From a virus, in IMG/VR virus record IMGVR_UViG_3300004463_000172, positions 1 to 49,710 of that record: a DNA stretch of 49,710 nt. One strand, given 5' to 3'. Positions 39,313 to 46,757 of the stretch are shown here, one piece after another; the first letter of the stretch is position 1, and the number at the start of each line of letters is the position of its first letter. The position numbers and the translations under genes are program-made. Below the pieces are notes generated by a model that was given only the letters and a program-made list of their open reading frames with translations, had not been told where the DNA came from and made no database searches.

Positions 39313-40208
39313 TCTACATCGGCATCGACCCCGGCGTGAGCGGCGGCATTGCGGCCGTGACGGCAGACGGCACACTGGTCGGGGCGATGCCCATGCCTGA
39401 TACCGACCGCGATGTCCTCGAGGCGCTCGGGGCATTACAGGTCGACGGTATCGGTGAGAGCCGAGCTGTGATCGAACGGTCGGGCGCATCCCCGCAGATG
39501 GGCGTGGTGTCAGCGTTCACCTACGGCCGCAGCTATGGCGCGCTGCTGATGGCGCTCACCGCGGCGCGGATCCGGTTCGATGCCATCGCCTCGTGGAAGT
39601 GGCAGCAAACGATAGGGTGTCTGTCGCGCGGTGACAAGAACGTGACCAAGCGCCGCGCGCAGCAGCTGTTCCCCGGTGTCAAGGTCACGCACGCAATCGC
39701 CGACGCACTGCTGCTCGCTGAATATGCGCGGCGGCTCGAGGTGCGATCGAAGCCCAGCGCGGAGGGGAGCGTCGGCAATCCCGCCGGCGTCACAGAGGAT
39801 CGCCGCGTGAGAACCGGTGTTGACCGAGCCGGGGGATCATCGGTCCGCAAAGCGAGGCGAGATGGCGAAGCGAAGCAAGAAGGTCAAGGTGGCGCCCGGC
39901 CGGAAGAAGAAGACCGCCGCGGCGCGCGAAGCGAAACCCGCGCGCCGGCGCCCCGCGTCGCCGCGCAGCCAGGTGCTGCCCGGGATGGAGCAGGTGCGCT
40001 CGAAGGCGCTCGACAACCTCTGCGAGGGGCTGGCCGACGTGCGGGCGTCGATGAACAGCGCGAAGCAGGAGGAGACGGGCCTGATCCAGTCGGCGCTGCA
40101 GACGATGGTGCGGCGCAACGTCCAAGTCTACAAGCACGGCGGCATCGAGCTGGCGCGGGTGCCGGGCGCCGAGAAGCTGCGCGTGCGCGTGATCAAGGAG
40201 CAGGGTGA
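39309..40208 (+). CDS. RuvC-like Holliday junction resolvase, C-terminus run on into next gene
   Basis: GTG 39309. Residues 1-150 have the RNase H fold of phage RuvC-type resolvases: YIGIDPGVSGGIAAVT (Asp7), SRAVIERSG (Glu), WKWQQTIGCLSRGDKN, KRRAQQLFPG, and THAIADALLLAEYARR with the final Asp. The family is usually about 150-180 residues. Here the frame continues for some 130 more residues, overlapping the 39862 gene by 347 bp, and that extension has poor codon character. I infer loss of the original stop near 39770-39860. The functional enzyme should lie in 39309-39760. It would cut recombination or replication junctions before packaging. Confidence 0.75.
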   Translation: MIYIGIDPGVSGGIAAVTADGTLVGAMPMPDTDRDVLEALGALQVDGIGESRAVIERSGASPQMGVVSAFTYGRSYGALLMALTAARIRFDAIASWKWQQTIGCLSRGDKNVTKRRAQQLFPGVKVTHAIADALLLAEYARRLEVRSKPSAEGSVGNPAGVTEDRRVRTGVDRAGGSSVRKARRDGEAKQEGQGGARPEEEDRRGARSETRAPAPRVAAQPGAARDGAGALEGARQPLRGAGRRAGVDEQREAGGDGPDPVGAADDGAAQRPSLQARRHRAGAGAGRREAARARDQGAG

Positions 40209-40311
40209 TGCCGACGCGAGCGACCTCCAGCAGGCCGAAGACGAAATCGCCGACGAGGTTGCCGCCGGCGGCGTCGAGGTCGAGGGCGCCGGTGCCGAAG
40301 GCGTCCACTAA
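39862..40311 (+). CDS. Unknown Lys-rich early protein
   Basis: ATG 39862 has GAGGCGAG immediately upstream. 149 residues. N-terminal 35 residues are Lys/Arg/Ala-rich (AKRSKKVKVAPGRKKK), followed by a helical region (SKALDNLCEGLADVRASMNS), a beta segment and an acidic Ala/Gly/Glu tail. Strong third-position GC supports this frame over the resolvase frame that overlaps it. No family recognised. The acidic tail overlaps the methyltransferase start region. Confidence 0.7.
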   Translation: MAKRSKKVKVAPGRKKKTAAAREAKPARRRPASPRSQVLPGMEQVRSKALDNLCEGLADVRASMNSAKQEETGLIQSALQTMVRRNVQVYKHGGIELARVPGAEKLRVRVIKEQGDADASDLQQAEDEIADEVAAGGVEVEGAGAEGVH

Positions 40312-41305
40312 GCTGGGCCCCGCCATCCAGCCGATCGTGATCGGCTGCTACACGTTGTCGGCGACCGGCCTCGTGGTGCGAGGCCGGCCGTCGTTCGGCG
40401 AGCACGAGGGCGTCGGCGACTTCATCAAGCGCGCGCACCGCTCGAGCGGGTTCTGGCTGGCTGACTGGCTGCGCTACGGCGAGAGCCGCGACGACTGGCG
40501 CAGTCGTCTCAGCCAGGCGGTGGACGCCACCGGCCTCAGCGAGAAGACGCTCAAGAACGTGCGGGCGGTGGGGGCCATGCCCCTATCCCGCCGGCGGGAC
40601 GATGTCGAGTTCGGCCAGCACGCCGAGGTCGCCGGCCTCGAGGCCGACGAGCAGCGGCACTGGCTGACGCAGGCGGCCGAGCAGGGCTGGGACCGCCGCG
40701 AGCTCCGGCTGCATATCCGCGCGTCGAAACGCGCCAAGGTGATCGACGGGCAGGCGGTGCTCGAGGGCATGTTCCGGGTGATCTACGCCGACCCGCCCTG
40801 GATCTACGGCGACCGGCAACCGAGCGGCTCGAGCAGCGCCGCGCACTATCCGGGGATGACGATCTTCGACCTCGAGGTGCTGCCCGTGAAGGCGCACGCG
40901 CTGCCCGACAGCGTGCTGTTCATGTGGACGACGGCGCCGCTGCTGCTGCAGAACCCTGGCCCGCGCGAGGTCGGCGAGGCCTGGGGCTACACCTACAAGC
41001 AGCAGATCGTGTGGGACAAGGTCGACGGCACCTACTCGCACTACACCGGCGGCAACCACGAGATCCTGACCATCTGGACGCGCGGCCGCTGCCTGCCGGA
41101 TCTGCCGACGGACCTGCCCGACAGCGTGCAGGTGCATCGCAAGACGCGCGAGCACAGCGCGAAGCCCGAGGCGTTCCGCCGGCTGATCGAGAAGCACTGG
41201 ACGCGCGGACCCTACCTCGAGCTGTTCGGCCGCGAGCCGATCCCCGGCTGGACGGTCTTCGGCAATGACGCGCGCCTGTGGGCGCAGGAAGCGGTGCCGG
41301 CGTGA
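40208..41305 (+). CDS. MT-A70 family N6-adenine methyltransferase
   Basis: Start ATG 40208 is chosen for AAGGAG (40196-40201) 6 nt upstream. A GTG at 40205 and a later GTG at 40337 are alternatives. 365 residues. The C-terminal domain has the catalytic motif YADPPWIYGD (Asp195 to Trp198), LPDSVLFMWTTAPLLLQ, KQQIVWDK, YTGGNHEILTIWTRG, HSAKPEAFRRLIEKHW and YLELFGREP, typical of MT-A70 phage enzymes. The N-terminal 150 residues hold a helical domain (FIKRAHRSSGFWLADWLRYG) found in some phage members. Methylates adenine N6 in DNA, probably against restriction. The first 104 bp overlap the upstream gene in another frame. Confidence 0.85.
   Translation: MPTRATSSRPKTKSPTRLPPAASRSRAPVPKASTKLGPAIQPIVIGCYTLSATGLVVRGRPSFGEHEGVGDFIKRAHRSSGFWLADWLRYGESRDDWRSRLSQAVDATGLSEKTLKNVRAVGAMPLSRRRDDVEFGQHAEVAGLEADEQRHWLTQAAEQGWDRRELRLHIRASKRAKVIDGQAVLEGMFRVIYADPPWIYGDRQPSGSSSAAHYPGMTIFDLEVLPVKAHALPDSVLFMWTTAPLLLQNPGPREVGEAWGYTYKQQIVWDKVDGTYSHYTGGNHEILTIWTRGRCLPDLPTDLPDSVQVHRKTREHSAKPEAFRRLIEKHWTRGPYLELFGREPIPGWTVFGNDARLWAQEAVPA
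40585..40600. repeat. GTCCCGCCGGCGGGAC palindrome, copy 5 (one end base changed)
   Basis: ATCCCGCCGGCGGGAC, between the N-terminal domain and the catalytic domain of the adenine methyltransferase gene. Read there in a different frame from copies 2 and 3 (SRRRD rather than PPAG). Confidence 0.7.
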
Positions 41306-41745
41306 GCATGAACTACACGGAGCAAGTGGCGCAACTGGAGAGTCTGATCGCGCGGCTGCACAAGCTGCGGATGCTGGAGGAGCCCGACCGCCTCGCGCTC
41401 GCCTTCGCGCGGCAGACCGCTGAACGTCTCGCTAAAGCCGAAAGGGTCAAGGGCCGCGGCGAATTGAGCGTCACCTCGCTGGTGTCGCACGCCAGCGGCG
41501 AGGGGCGCCTCGACGTCGTGTGGCACGGCGCGGTCGCGCAGCTGTCACCGCAGGAGGCGCGCAGCACGGCGTGGATCCTGATCGAAGCCGCGAGCGTCGC
41601 GGAGGCCGAAGCGGCGCTGATGCGGTTCCTGAAGGCCGAGGTCGGCCTGCCCGAGGAAAAGGCGGCGATCATGCTGGCGCACTTCCGCGAGTATCGAGAC
41701 GCCGATCCGCAGTCGTTGGTGGCGACGTCAGAGGTCAAGCAGTGA
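41302..41745 (+). CDS. Unknown helical protein of 147 residues
   Basis: GTG 41302 overlaps the previous TGA. ATG 41308 is an alternative. N-terminal helix (YTEQVAQLESLIARLHKLRM), a beta centre (GRLDVVWHGAVAQLSPQEAR) and a C-terminal helix ending ADPQSLVATSEVKQ. No family recognised. It directly precedes the endolysin gene. Confidence 0.65.
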   Translation: MSMNYTEQVAQLESLIARLHKLRMLEEPDRLALAFARQTAERLAKAERVKGRGELSVTSLVSHASGEGRLDVVWHGAVAQLSPQEARSTAWILIEAASVAEAEAALMRFLKAEVGLPEEKAAIMLAHFREYRDADPQSLVATSEVKQ

Positions 41746-41761
41746 GGGAGCTGGAGGGCTG

Positions 41762-42133
41762 ATGGCGCTGCTGGCCGATCGCCCGATGACACTGCGGCAG
41801 AAGCAGTCGTTGTTCTCGTTCTTCGTCGCGGGCCTGATCCTGCACGCGGACACGCTCGGCTTCGAGGTGACGTTCGGCGAGACCTGGCGGTCGCCCGAGG
41901 AGGCCGCGCGCCTGGCGAAGCTGCACAAGGGCACGCCGCGCTCGCTGCACTGCGACCGGCTGGCGATCGACCTGAACCTGTTCAAGAACGGGCGCTACCT
42001 CACCTCGAGCGAGGCCTATCGGCCGCTCGGCGACTTCTGGAAGACGCTGCATCCGTTGTGTCGGTGGGGCGGGGATTTTAAGCCCCGAGCCGATGGGAAC
42101 CATTTCAGCATGACCCACGGAGGTCGCCAGTGA
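41762..42133 (+). CDS. M15-family peptidase, endolysin
   Basis: ATG 41762 with GGAGGG upstream. 123 residues, the size of single-domain phage M15 enzymes. Zinc ligands His63 and Asp70 in SLHCDRLAIDLNLF and His114 in NHFSMTHGG, with CRWGGDFKPRADG between. L-alanyl-D-glutamate or D-Ala-D-Ala type peptidase cutting peptidoglycan stem peptides at lysis. No signal peptide, so it needs a holin. It lies among early-type small genes, not in a lysis cassette. Confidence 0.85.
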   Translation: MALLADRPMTLRQKQSLFSFFVAGLILHADTLGFEVTFGETWRSPEEAARLAKLHKGTPRSLHCDRLAIDLNLFKNGRYLTSSEAYRPLGDFWKTLHPLCRWGGDFKPRADGNHFSMTHGGRQ

Positions 42134-42186
42134 GGACGCTCACCGAGATCGACATCAGCGGCCGCGCGAGACGCCGCTCCGGGTGA
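42130..42186 (+). CDS. Possible 18-residue micro-ORF
   Basis: GTG 42130 overlaps the endolysin stop, ending TGA at 42184-42186, five bases before the next GTG. It encodes RTLTEIDISGRARRRSG after the start, with GC-rich third positions. It may serve only to couple translation across the gap to 42191. Confidence 0.3.
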   Translation: MRTLTEIDISGRARRRSG

Positions 42187-42190
42187 TCGC

Positions 42191-42394
42191 GTGAAGGACA
42201 CGGTGACCCTGCAGGAGGCGGCCGAGGCGTCGGGCGTGTCGCGCCGCACGCTCTACCTGTGGATGCGCGACGGCCTGCTGCCCTACGAGCACCGCGGCCG
42301 CCCCCAGGCCTCGCCGCATCGGCGCGTGCGGCTCGCCGACGTGCTGCGCCTGCGCGACCGGCACAAGCCGCTGGAGACCGAGAGGCCCGCATGA
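42191..42394 (+). CDS. MerR/excisionase-type helix-turn-helix protein
   Basis: GTG 42191, 67 residues. A helix-turn-helix of the MerR/excisionase type: VTLQEAAEASGVSRRTLYLW, MRDGLLPYEHRGR, then RRVRLADVLRLRDRH. No effector domain, so it is a small DNA-binding adaptor. It is the only clear HTH regulator recognised in the window and thus one candidate reader of the dispersed palindromic operator. An excisionase role lacks support, since no integrase is present. Confidence 0.75.
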   Translation: MKDTVTLQEAAEASGVSRRTLYLWMRDGLLPYEHRGRPQASPHRRVRLADVLRLRDRHKPLETERPA

Positions 42395-42987
42395 GCGCCG
42401 AGATCCGCCGCCTGCTGGAAACAATTTCAAAATTAGCCGGTGAACGCAACTGGTGTGATGTGCCGGGGTGCGGATGCCCAACGAGCGTGGCGCTCATTGA
42501 ACTAGACCGCATCCTGAAGTCGCTCCCCCCTGCCGGATCACCCCCCGTGGAGGCGTTGGTGCAGCAATTTCACGTTCTGATTGCTGAAATTCAGCGGTGC
42601 CTAGACAGCGACCATGACGTGGCCGTCGGTCGGAAACTTCGCTATCTCGATTCGGTATGGGCCGATCAACTCGAAGCCGCCCTGAAGGCTGCACCCCCCG
42701 TGAGGCTACAGGAAGACGAACGGCTGCGGACATTGCGACAACGGTATGCGGCCCGTCCTGATGGCATCTCGCAGTCGGCTGCAGCGGATGACGTCAACTG
42801 GTTGCTCGACCTACTGGCGGTATCCCCCGTGGAGCAGGAGCGGCAGATCGCTGAATATGAGCGGCAGGCGACGCTGTTGCGCGAGTTCTGCGGCTGGCTG
42901 AGTGCCGACATTCCAGAACTACATCAGGTCGAGGTGCCACGGCTCGCTGAGTCGCTCGATCGATTCCTTGCGGCGGATGAGGCATGA
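42391..42987 (+). CDS. Unknown protein with atypical, AT-richer codon use
   Basis: ATG 42391 overlaps the previous stop. 198 residues, mostly helical, with a Cys cluster near residue 22 (WCDVPGCGCPTS). Codon third positions are visibly less GC-rich than in neighbours (for example the stretch after 42415). VEQERQIAEYERQATLLREF and LHQVEVPRLAESLDRFLAAD suggest coiled structure. No family recognised. The composition suggests recent gain. Confidence 0.6.
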   Translation: MSAEIRRLLETISKLAGERNWCDVPGCGCPTSVALIELDRILKSLPPAGSPPVEALVQQFHVLIAEIQRCLDSDHDVAVGRKLRYLDSVWADQLEAALKAAPPVRLQEDERLRTLRQRYAARPDGISQSAAADDVNWLLDLLAVSPVEQERQIAEYERQATLLREFCGWLSADIPELHQVEVPRLAESLDRFLAADEA

Positions 42988-43211
42988 GCGTCGACACCAC
43001 CACGTTGCTGCGCACCCTGCTCGAGCGCGCCCACACCATCAGCCGCGACGCCAGCCTGCAGGAGCTGCGGGTCGGCGACGCCTACTACACGCCGCTGCTG
43101 AAGACGGCCCGCTTCCTGGCGCTCGACATCCAAGAGCTCGATCAGCAGCTACGCGCCGGGTGCCCGCTGCCGGAACCCTGGCTGCGCCATCCCGCCGGCG
43201 GGACGCGATGA
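42984..43211 (+). CDS. Unknown 75-residue helical protein
   Basis: ATG 42984 overlaps the previous TGA. Helical (TTTLLRTLLERAHTISRDAS; KTARFLALDIQELDQQL). The 3' end contains a copy of the 16-bp palindrome, which encodes the last residues HPAGGTR. No family recognised. Confidence 0.6.
   Translation: MSVDTTTLLRTLLERAHTISRDASLQELRVGDAYYTPLLKTARFLALDIQELDQQLRAGCPLPEPWLRHPAGGTR
43189..43204. repeat. GTCCCGCCGGCGGGAC palindrome, copy 6 (one end base changed)
   Basis: ATCCCGCCGGCGGGAC at the end of the 42984 gene, 3 bases before the next ATG at 43208. As RNA it could mask the start of that gene. Confidence 0.7.
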
Positions 43212-43414
43212 CCGACCAGGCCCCGCTGCGGCACGTCTACCTCGCGGCGGCGGAGGTCGGCGAGTTCCTGCGACGGCTTGAGAACGCGGTTGGCGATACG
43301 CAGGTGGTGACGATCACCGTGGTCGGCTGGGACCACGATCAGATGGAGCTCGGCCTCCATGCTGCGGAATACCTGATCGTCTATCGCACGACCAACCCGG
43401 TGTCGATGCCATGA
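43208..43414 (+). CDS. Unknown 68-residue protein
   Basis: ATG 43208 overlaps the previous TGA. Helix then beta strands (VYLAAAEVGEFLRRLENAVG; TQVVTITVVGWDHDQMELGL). No family recognised. The start lies next to a palindrome that may fold in the mRNA. Confidence 0.6.
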   Translation: MTDQAPLRHVYLAAAEVGEFLRRLENAVGDTQVVTITVVGWDHDQMELGLHAAEYLIVYRTTNPVSMP

Positions 43415-43731
43415 GGCTCGAGGTGCGCTGCTGCTGCGACGCGCACCTGATCGGCTGGGTCACCGTGCCCCGCTGCCCGCGGGTCGGCCAGCTGCAGGTC
43501 TTCACGCTGCTGGGCCGTCACGGCTTTACGTCGTCCGCGCCGCTGTCGGTGGTCGAGCCGCTCGAGACGCTCACCTTCGAGGCCGCGGTGGTCGCCCCGG
43601 GGATGATCAGGCGCCTCGGTGGCGCCGAGGAGTATCTGGCACTCAAGAGCCGCGACTACCCGATCGAGCAGCTGCGCCGCATCCCCGGCTTCATCGAAGC
43701 CACCGACGCTGACCGTGAGGCCCACCGATGA
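43411..43731 (+). CDS. Unknown 106-residue protein
   Basis: ATG 43411 overlaps the previous TGA. The N-terminus holds a Cys cluster (VRCCCDAHLIGWV), followed by beta strands and a helical C-terminus (MIRRLGGAEEYLALKSRD; QLRRIPGFIEATDADREA). No family recognised. Coupled at both ends. Confidence 0.6.
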   Translation: MRLEVRCCCDAHLIGWVTVPRCPRVGQLQVFTLLGRHGFTSSAPLSVVEPLETLTFEAAVVAPGMIRRLGGAEEYLALKSRDYPIEQLRRIPGFIEATDADREAHR

Positions 43732-43922
43732 ACAAGCGCCGCCGCTTCAAAGCAAAACGGGTCCGTCGCTGGTTCGGTGGCGCGCGCGCTAATCGGCCGA
43801 CGTTCGACTACCAGACCTGCGCCCGTTGCGGCGACTACGTCATGGCCTGCACCTGCTTGGAAGAGGACGAGGCCGATGCCGTTGACGACGAGGTCGGCAA
43901 CTGGCCGCCCTGGGCGCCCTGA
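43728..43922 (+). CDS. Unknown 64-residue protein, basic then acidic, with Cys pairs
   Basis: ATG 43728 overlaps the previous stop. Very basic N-terminus (NKRRRFKAKRVRRWFGGAR), then CARCG...CTC, and an acidic tail (EEDEADAVDDEVGN). The cysteines could bind one zinc. No family recognised. Last gene before the operator-like site at 43935. Confidence 0.6.
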   Translation: MNKRRRFKAKRVRRWFGGARANRPTFDYQTCARCGDYVMACTCLEEDEADAVDDEVGNWPPWAP

Positions 43923-43934
43923 CGCGGCTGAGCC

Positions 43935-43960
43935 GACTTCTGAGTAACTTGTGCTAGCCT
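43935..43960 (+). promoter_or_regulatory. Operator-like site and weak promoter before packaging genes
   Basis: CTTCTGAGTAACTTGT (43937-43952) matches the reverse complement of the palindromic element at about 13 of 16 positions, so the element is inverted here. TGCTAGCCT (43952-43960) could be an extended -10. No good -35 is present at 17 nt. If used, transcription would start about 43967, three bases before ATG 43970. Promoter strength is doubtful. Confidence 0.4.
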
Positions 43961-43969
43961 GACGGGCGG

Positions 43970-44155
43970 ATGCCCCGGCCGACCGCCGACCCGTCCACCC
44001 GCGCTGACCACGGGTGGTGCATCAACTGCTTCCGGCCCTTCACCCGCGAGGCGCTCCGCTACTGGTTCGGCGACCCGCGCGATCAGGTCGGCCCCTTCTG
44101 CGCCCACTGCGACACGGTGATCAAAATCCACACGCGCTTCAGGGACCGCAGCTGA
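43970..44155 (+). CDS. Small zinc-ribbon protein
   Basis: 61 residues from ATG 43970, with no clear ribosome-binding site. Two Cys pairs (HGWCINCFRP and GPFCAHCDTV) 25 or so residues apart suggest a zinc ribbon. May bind nucleic acid or modulate transcription. It is the first gene of the packaging/head operon and its stop overlaps the small terminase start. Confidence 0.65.
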   Translation: MPRPTADPSTRADHGWCINCFRPFTREALRYWFGDPRDQVGPFCAHCDTVIKIHTRFRDRS

Positions 44156-44502
44156 TGGCCGGCGCTCCACAAAAAATCGGGCGAAAACCGAATCCCCGCA
44201 GCCTCGAGAATCTGAAGAAAGGTCACGGGCGCCCGCCCGGGGTGCCCAACAAGGTCACCGCCGAAGCCAAAGCCGCCTGCAACGAGCTCGTCGACGACCC
44301 GCTCTACCGCGCCGCGCTCAGGAAGCGCCTGATCGCCGGCACGCTGGCGCCCGCGATGGAGACCATGCTCTGGTATTACGGCAAGGGCAAGCCGAAGGAA
44401 CGGGTGGAGTTCGGCGCCGACAAGAGCCTGGCCGAGCTCGTGGCCGCCGCCGTCAACCGCGGCAAGCCCGTGTCCGATCCTGAGAATCCCTCAGATCGTT
44501 AA
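44155..44502 (+). CDS. Putative terminase small subunit
   Basis: ATG 44155, 115 residues. Basic N-terminus (KIGRKPNPRSLENLKKGHGR), GRPPGVPNKVTAEAKAACNE, DDPLYRAALRKRLIAGTLAP and YYGKGKPKERVEF form a pattern regularly found just upstream of podovirus large terminases. Recognises phage DNA and guides the large subunit. Not of the same type as the Terminase_2-like insert at 31364-32305. Confidence 0.65.
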   Translation: MAGAPQKIGRKPNPRSLENLKKGHGRPPGVPNKVTAEAKAACNELVDDPLYRAALRKRLIAGTLAPAMETMLWYYGKGKPKERVEFGADKSLAELVAAAVNRGKPVSDPENPSDR

Positions 44503-44536
44503 CGAAAATGCCACCTCGCCACGGGCGGGATAACCG

Positions 44537-46009
44537 GTGAACCTGCGCGACCCCGACCGCTATGTGCAGGATCAGCTCACCCGGTGGCGCTGGGATCCGG
44601 TAGCGTTCGTCCGCGAGGTGCTCGGGGCCGAGCCGGACGACTGGCAGGCCGAGGTGCTCCGCGCCTTCCCGCGCGTCAACCGCATCGCCATGAAGGCGAG
44701 CAAGGGCCCAGGCAAGACCACGGTCGAGAGCTGGTGCGCCTGGAACTTCCTACTGACCCGCCCCTATCCGAAGATCGGCGCGACGTCGATCAGCGAGGAC
44801 AACCTCGACGACAACCTCTGGCCGGAGATGGCGAAGTGGCAGGCGCAGAGCGCGCTGCTGATGCAGCAGTTCGCCTGGTCGAAGACGCGCATCGTCTACC
44901 GCGAGGCGCCCGCCACCTGGTTCATGGCCGCGCGCACCTGGCCGAAGACCGCCGACCCGCAGCGCCAAGCCGACACGCTCGCCGGCCTGCACGCCGACTA
45001 CATCCTGTTCCTGCTCGACGAGTCGGGCGGCATCCCGCAGGCGGTGATGACGACGGCCGAAGCGGTGCTCGCGTCTGCGATCGAGGCCAAGGTGATGCAG
45101 GGCGGCAACCCGACGATGCTCGAGGGCCCGCTCTACCGCGCCTGCACCACTGACCGGCATCTGTGGTTCGTGGTCGAGATCAACGGCGACCCCGACAACC
45201 CGAAGCGCGCCAAGCGGGTCAGCCTCGAGTGGGCGCGCCAGCAGATCCAGAGCTACGGCCGCGAGAACCCGTGGGTGATGGTCAACGTGCTGGGCCAATT
45301 CCCGCCGGCGTCGCTCAACGCGCTGCTCGGCTACGAGGACGTCAACGCGGCCATGCACCGGCACCTGGACAAGGCGCAATACGAGATGGCGCAGAAGCGG
45401 CTGGGCATCGACGTCGCGCGCTTCGGCGACGATCGCACGGTGATCTTCCCGCGCCAGGGCCTCGCCGGCTTCCGCCCGCGGGTGCTGCGGCACGCGCGCG
45501 ACACGGCGGCGTCGGTCGACGTCGCCACCGCGGTGATCGCGGCCAAGACGAAATGGGGCAGCGAGCTGGAGCTGATTGACGCGACCGGCGGCTGGGCGGC
45601 GGGTGCGGCCGATATCCTGCTCGACGCCGGCTACCCGACGCACAACGTGCAGGCTGCGGCGCCGGCGCTCGATCGCCGCTACAAGAACCGGCGCGCCGAG
45701 ATGTGGTTCCAGATGGCGAAGAAGATCAAGGCCGGCATGGCGCTGCCGTTCCTCGAGGAGATGATCCCCGAGCTCACCACGCCGACCTACATCTTCCGCG
45801 GCGGGCAGTTTGTGCTTGAGGAGAAGGATCAGATCAAGCTGCGGCTCGGGCGCTCGCCGGACCTGGCCGACGCGCTGGCGCACACCTTCGCGCTGCCGGA
45901 GATGCCGGCCAAGGCGCTGGCCGCGTATCGGCAGGGCGCCACCGCGCTGCACGATGGCGACCCGTTCGAGCTGCCGCGCGATCGGGACGACGGGGGCATA
46001 TGGGACTGA
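44537..46009 (+). CDS. terL: Terminase large subunit
   Basis: GTG 44537, 490 residues. Packaging ATPase with Walker A KASKGPGKTT (about 53-62) and Walker B FLLDESGG (about 158-165), then an RNase H-like nuclease: GIDVARFGDDRTV with Asp292, ELIDATGGWAAGAADILLDA, and SPDLADALAHTFALP with the final Asp. Cuts concatemers and drives DNA into the prohead. Complete length for the family. A 34-bp gap separates it from the small subunit, and the 3' end overlaps the GNAT gene by 10 bp. Confidence 0.92.
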   Translation: MNLRDPDRYVQDQLTRWRWDPVAFVREVLGAEPDDWQAEVLRAFPRVNRIAMKASKGPGKTTVESWCAWNFLLTRPYPKIGATSISEDNLDDNLWPEMAKWQAQSALLMQQFAWSKTRIVYREAPATWFMAARTWPKTADPQRQADTLAGLHADYILFLLDESGGIPQAVMTTAEAVLASAIEAKVMQGGNPTMLEGPLYRACTTDRHLWFVVEINGDPDNPKRAKRVSLEWARQQIQSYGRENPWVMVNVLGQFPPASLNALLGYEDVNAAMHRHLDKAQYEMAQKRLGIDVARFGDDRTVIFPRQGLAGFRPRVLRHARDTAASVDVATAVIAAKTKWGSELELIDATGGWAAGAADILLDAGYPTHNVQAAAPALDRRYKNRRAEMWFQMAKKIKAGMALPFLEEMIPELTTPTYIFRGGQFVLEEKDQIKLRLGRSPDLADALAHTFALPEMPAKALAAYRQGATALHDGDPFELPRDRDDGGIWD

Positions 46010-46452
46010 GCGACGTCACGCTGCGCGAGGCGACCTGGGACGATCAGGCGGCGGTGCTCGGGCTGGCGTCGCACTTCCTCGACGCGACCCGCTACGGCCA
46101 GCTGTTCCTCGCCGACGCCAATCACATGGTGCGGCTGTTCGATGCCTGCCTGAAGGCTGGCGTGATCGTCCTGGCCGAGGTCGACGGCCAGCCGATCGGG
46201 TTCCTCGCGCTGATCGTGGTCGAGCACCTGATGAGCGGCGAGCGAATGGGCGAGGAGCTCGCCTGGTGGGTCGAACCGACGGCCCGCCGCGGCAAGGTCG
46301 GGCTGCTCCTGCTGAGCGCCGTGGAGGATTGGCTACGCGCCCACGGGGTCGGTGTGTTAAAAATGGTCGCTCCCGCTTGGAGCCGCGTCGGCCACACCTA
46401 CGAGCGGTGGGGGTTCGAGGCGGTGGAGACGGCCTACGTGCGGAGGCTGTAA
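46000..46452 (+). CDS. GNAT-family N-acetyltransferase
   Basis: ATG 46000, 150 residues. GNAT fold: VTLREATWDDQAAVLGLASH, VIVLAEVDGQPIGFLALIVV, EELAWWVEPTARRGKVGLLL (the acetyl-CoA loop region, with RRGKVG), then RVGHTYERWGFEAVETAY. Such genes often lie between the large terminase and portal in podoviruses. Substrate unknown: phage or host protein, or another amine. Overlaps both neighbours, so it is co-translated with packaging genes. Confidence 0.8.
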   Translation: MGLSDVTLREATWDDQAAVLGLASHFLDATRYGQLFLADANHMVRLFDACLKAGVIVLAEVDGQPIGFLALIVVEHLMSGERMGEELAWWVEPTARRGKVGLLLLSAVEDWLRAHGVGVLKMVAPAWSRVGHTYERWGFEAVETAYVRRL

Positions 46453-46757
46453 TGGCGATGTTCGGCGGACGACCCGCGCCAGTGCCCCTGAATCCTGACG
46501 GCTCGGCGGTCCCGCGGCGCGCGCTGCCCGGGGCGCCGATCCTGGCGCCGGGGCCGGGCGCCGTGCTCCGGCCCGGCGCGAGCGCGGTCACCGCGCCGCC
46601 CGGCACCGCGGCGGCCTGGTCGAGTGCGACGGCCGAGGCGCTGAAGGCCGGCAAGCGGAAGCGCCGACAGACAGCGGCCGGGAGCCTGGTGGGCGCGACG
46701 CCGCCGGCGGTGACGGCCTCGACCAGCTTCGTGCCGCGGACCCTGCTGGGGTATTGA
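46452..46757 (+). CDS. Small Pro/Ala-rich head-region protein
   Basis: ATG 46452 shares its A with the previous TAA. 101 residues. Pro/Gly/Ala-rich first half, then KRKRRQTAAGSLVGATPPAV and SFVPRTLLGY. A short tail with RR(S/Q)T...G...G and final TLLG is common in small proteins encoded beside podovirus portals (recollection). Probably a minor virion or assembly protein. Confidence 0.65.
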   Translation: MAMFGGRPAPVPLNPDGSAVPRRALPGAPILAPGPGAVLRPGASAVTAPPGTAAAWSSATAEALKAGKRKRRQTAAGSLVGATPPAVTASTSFVPRTLLGY

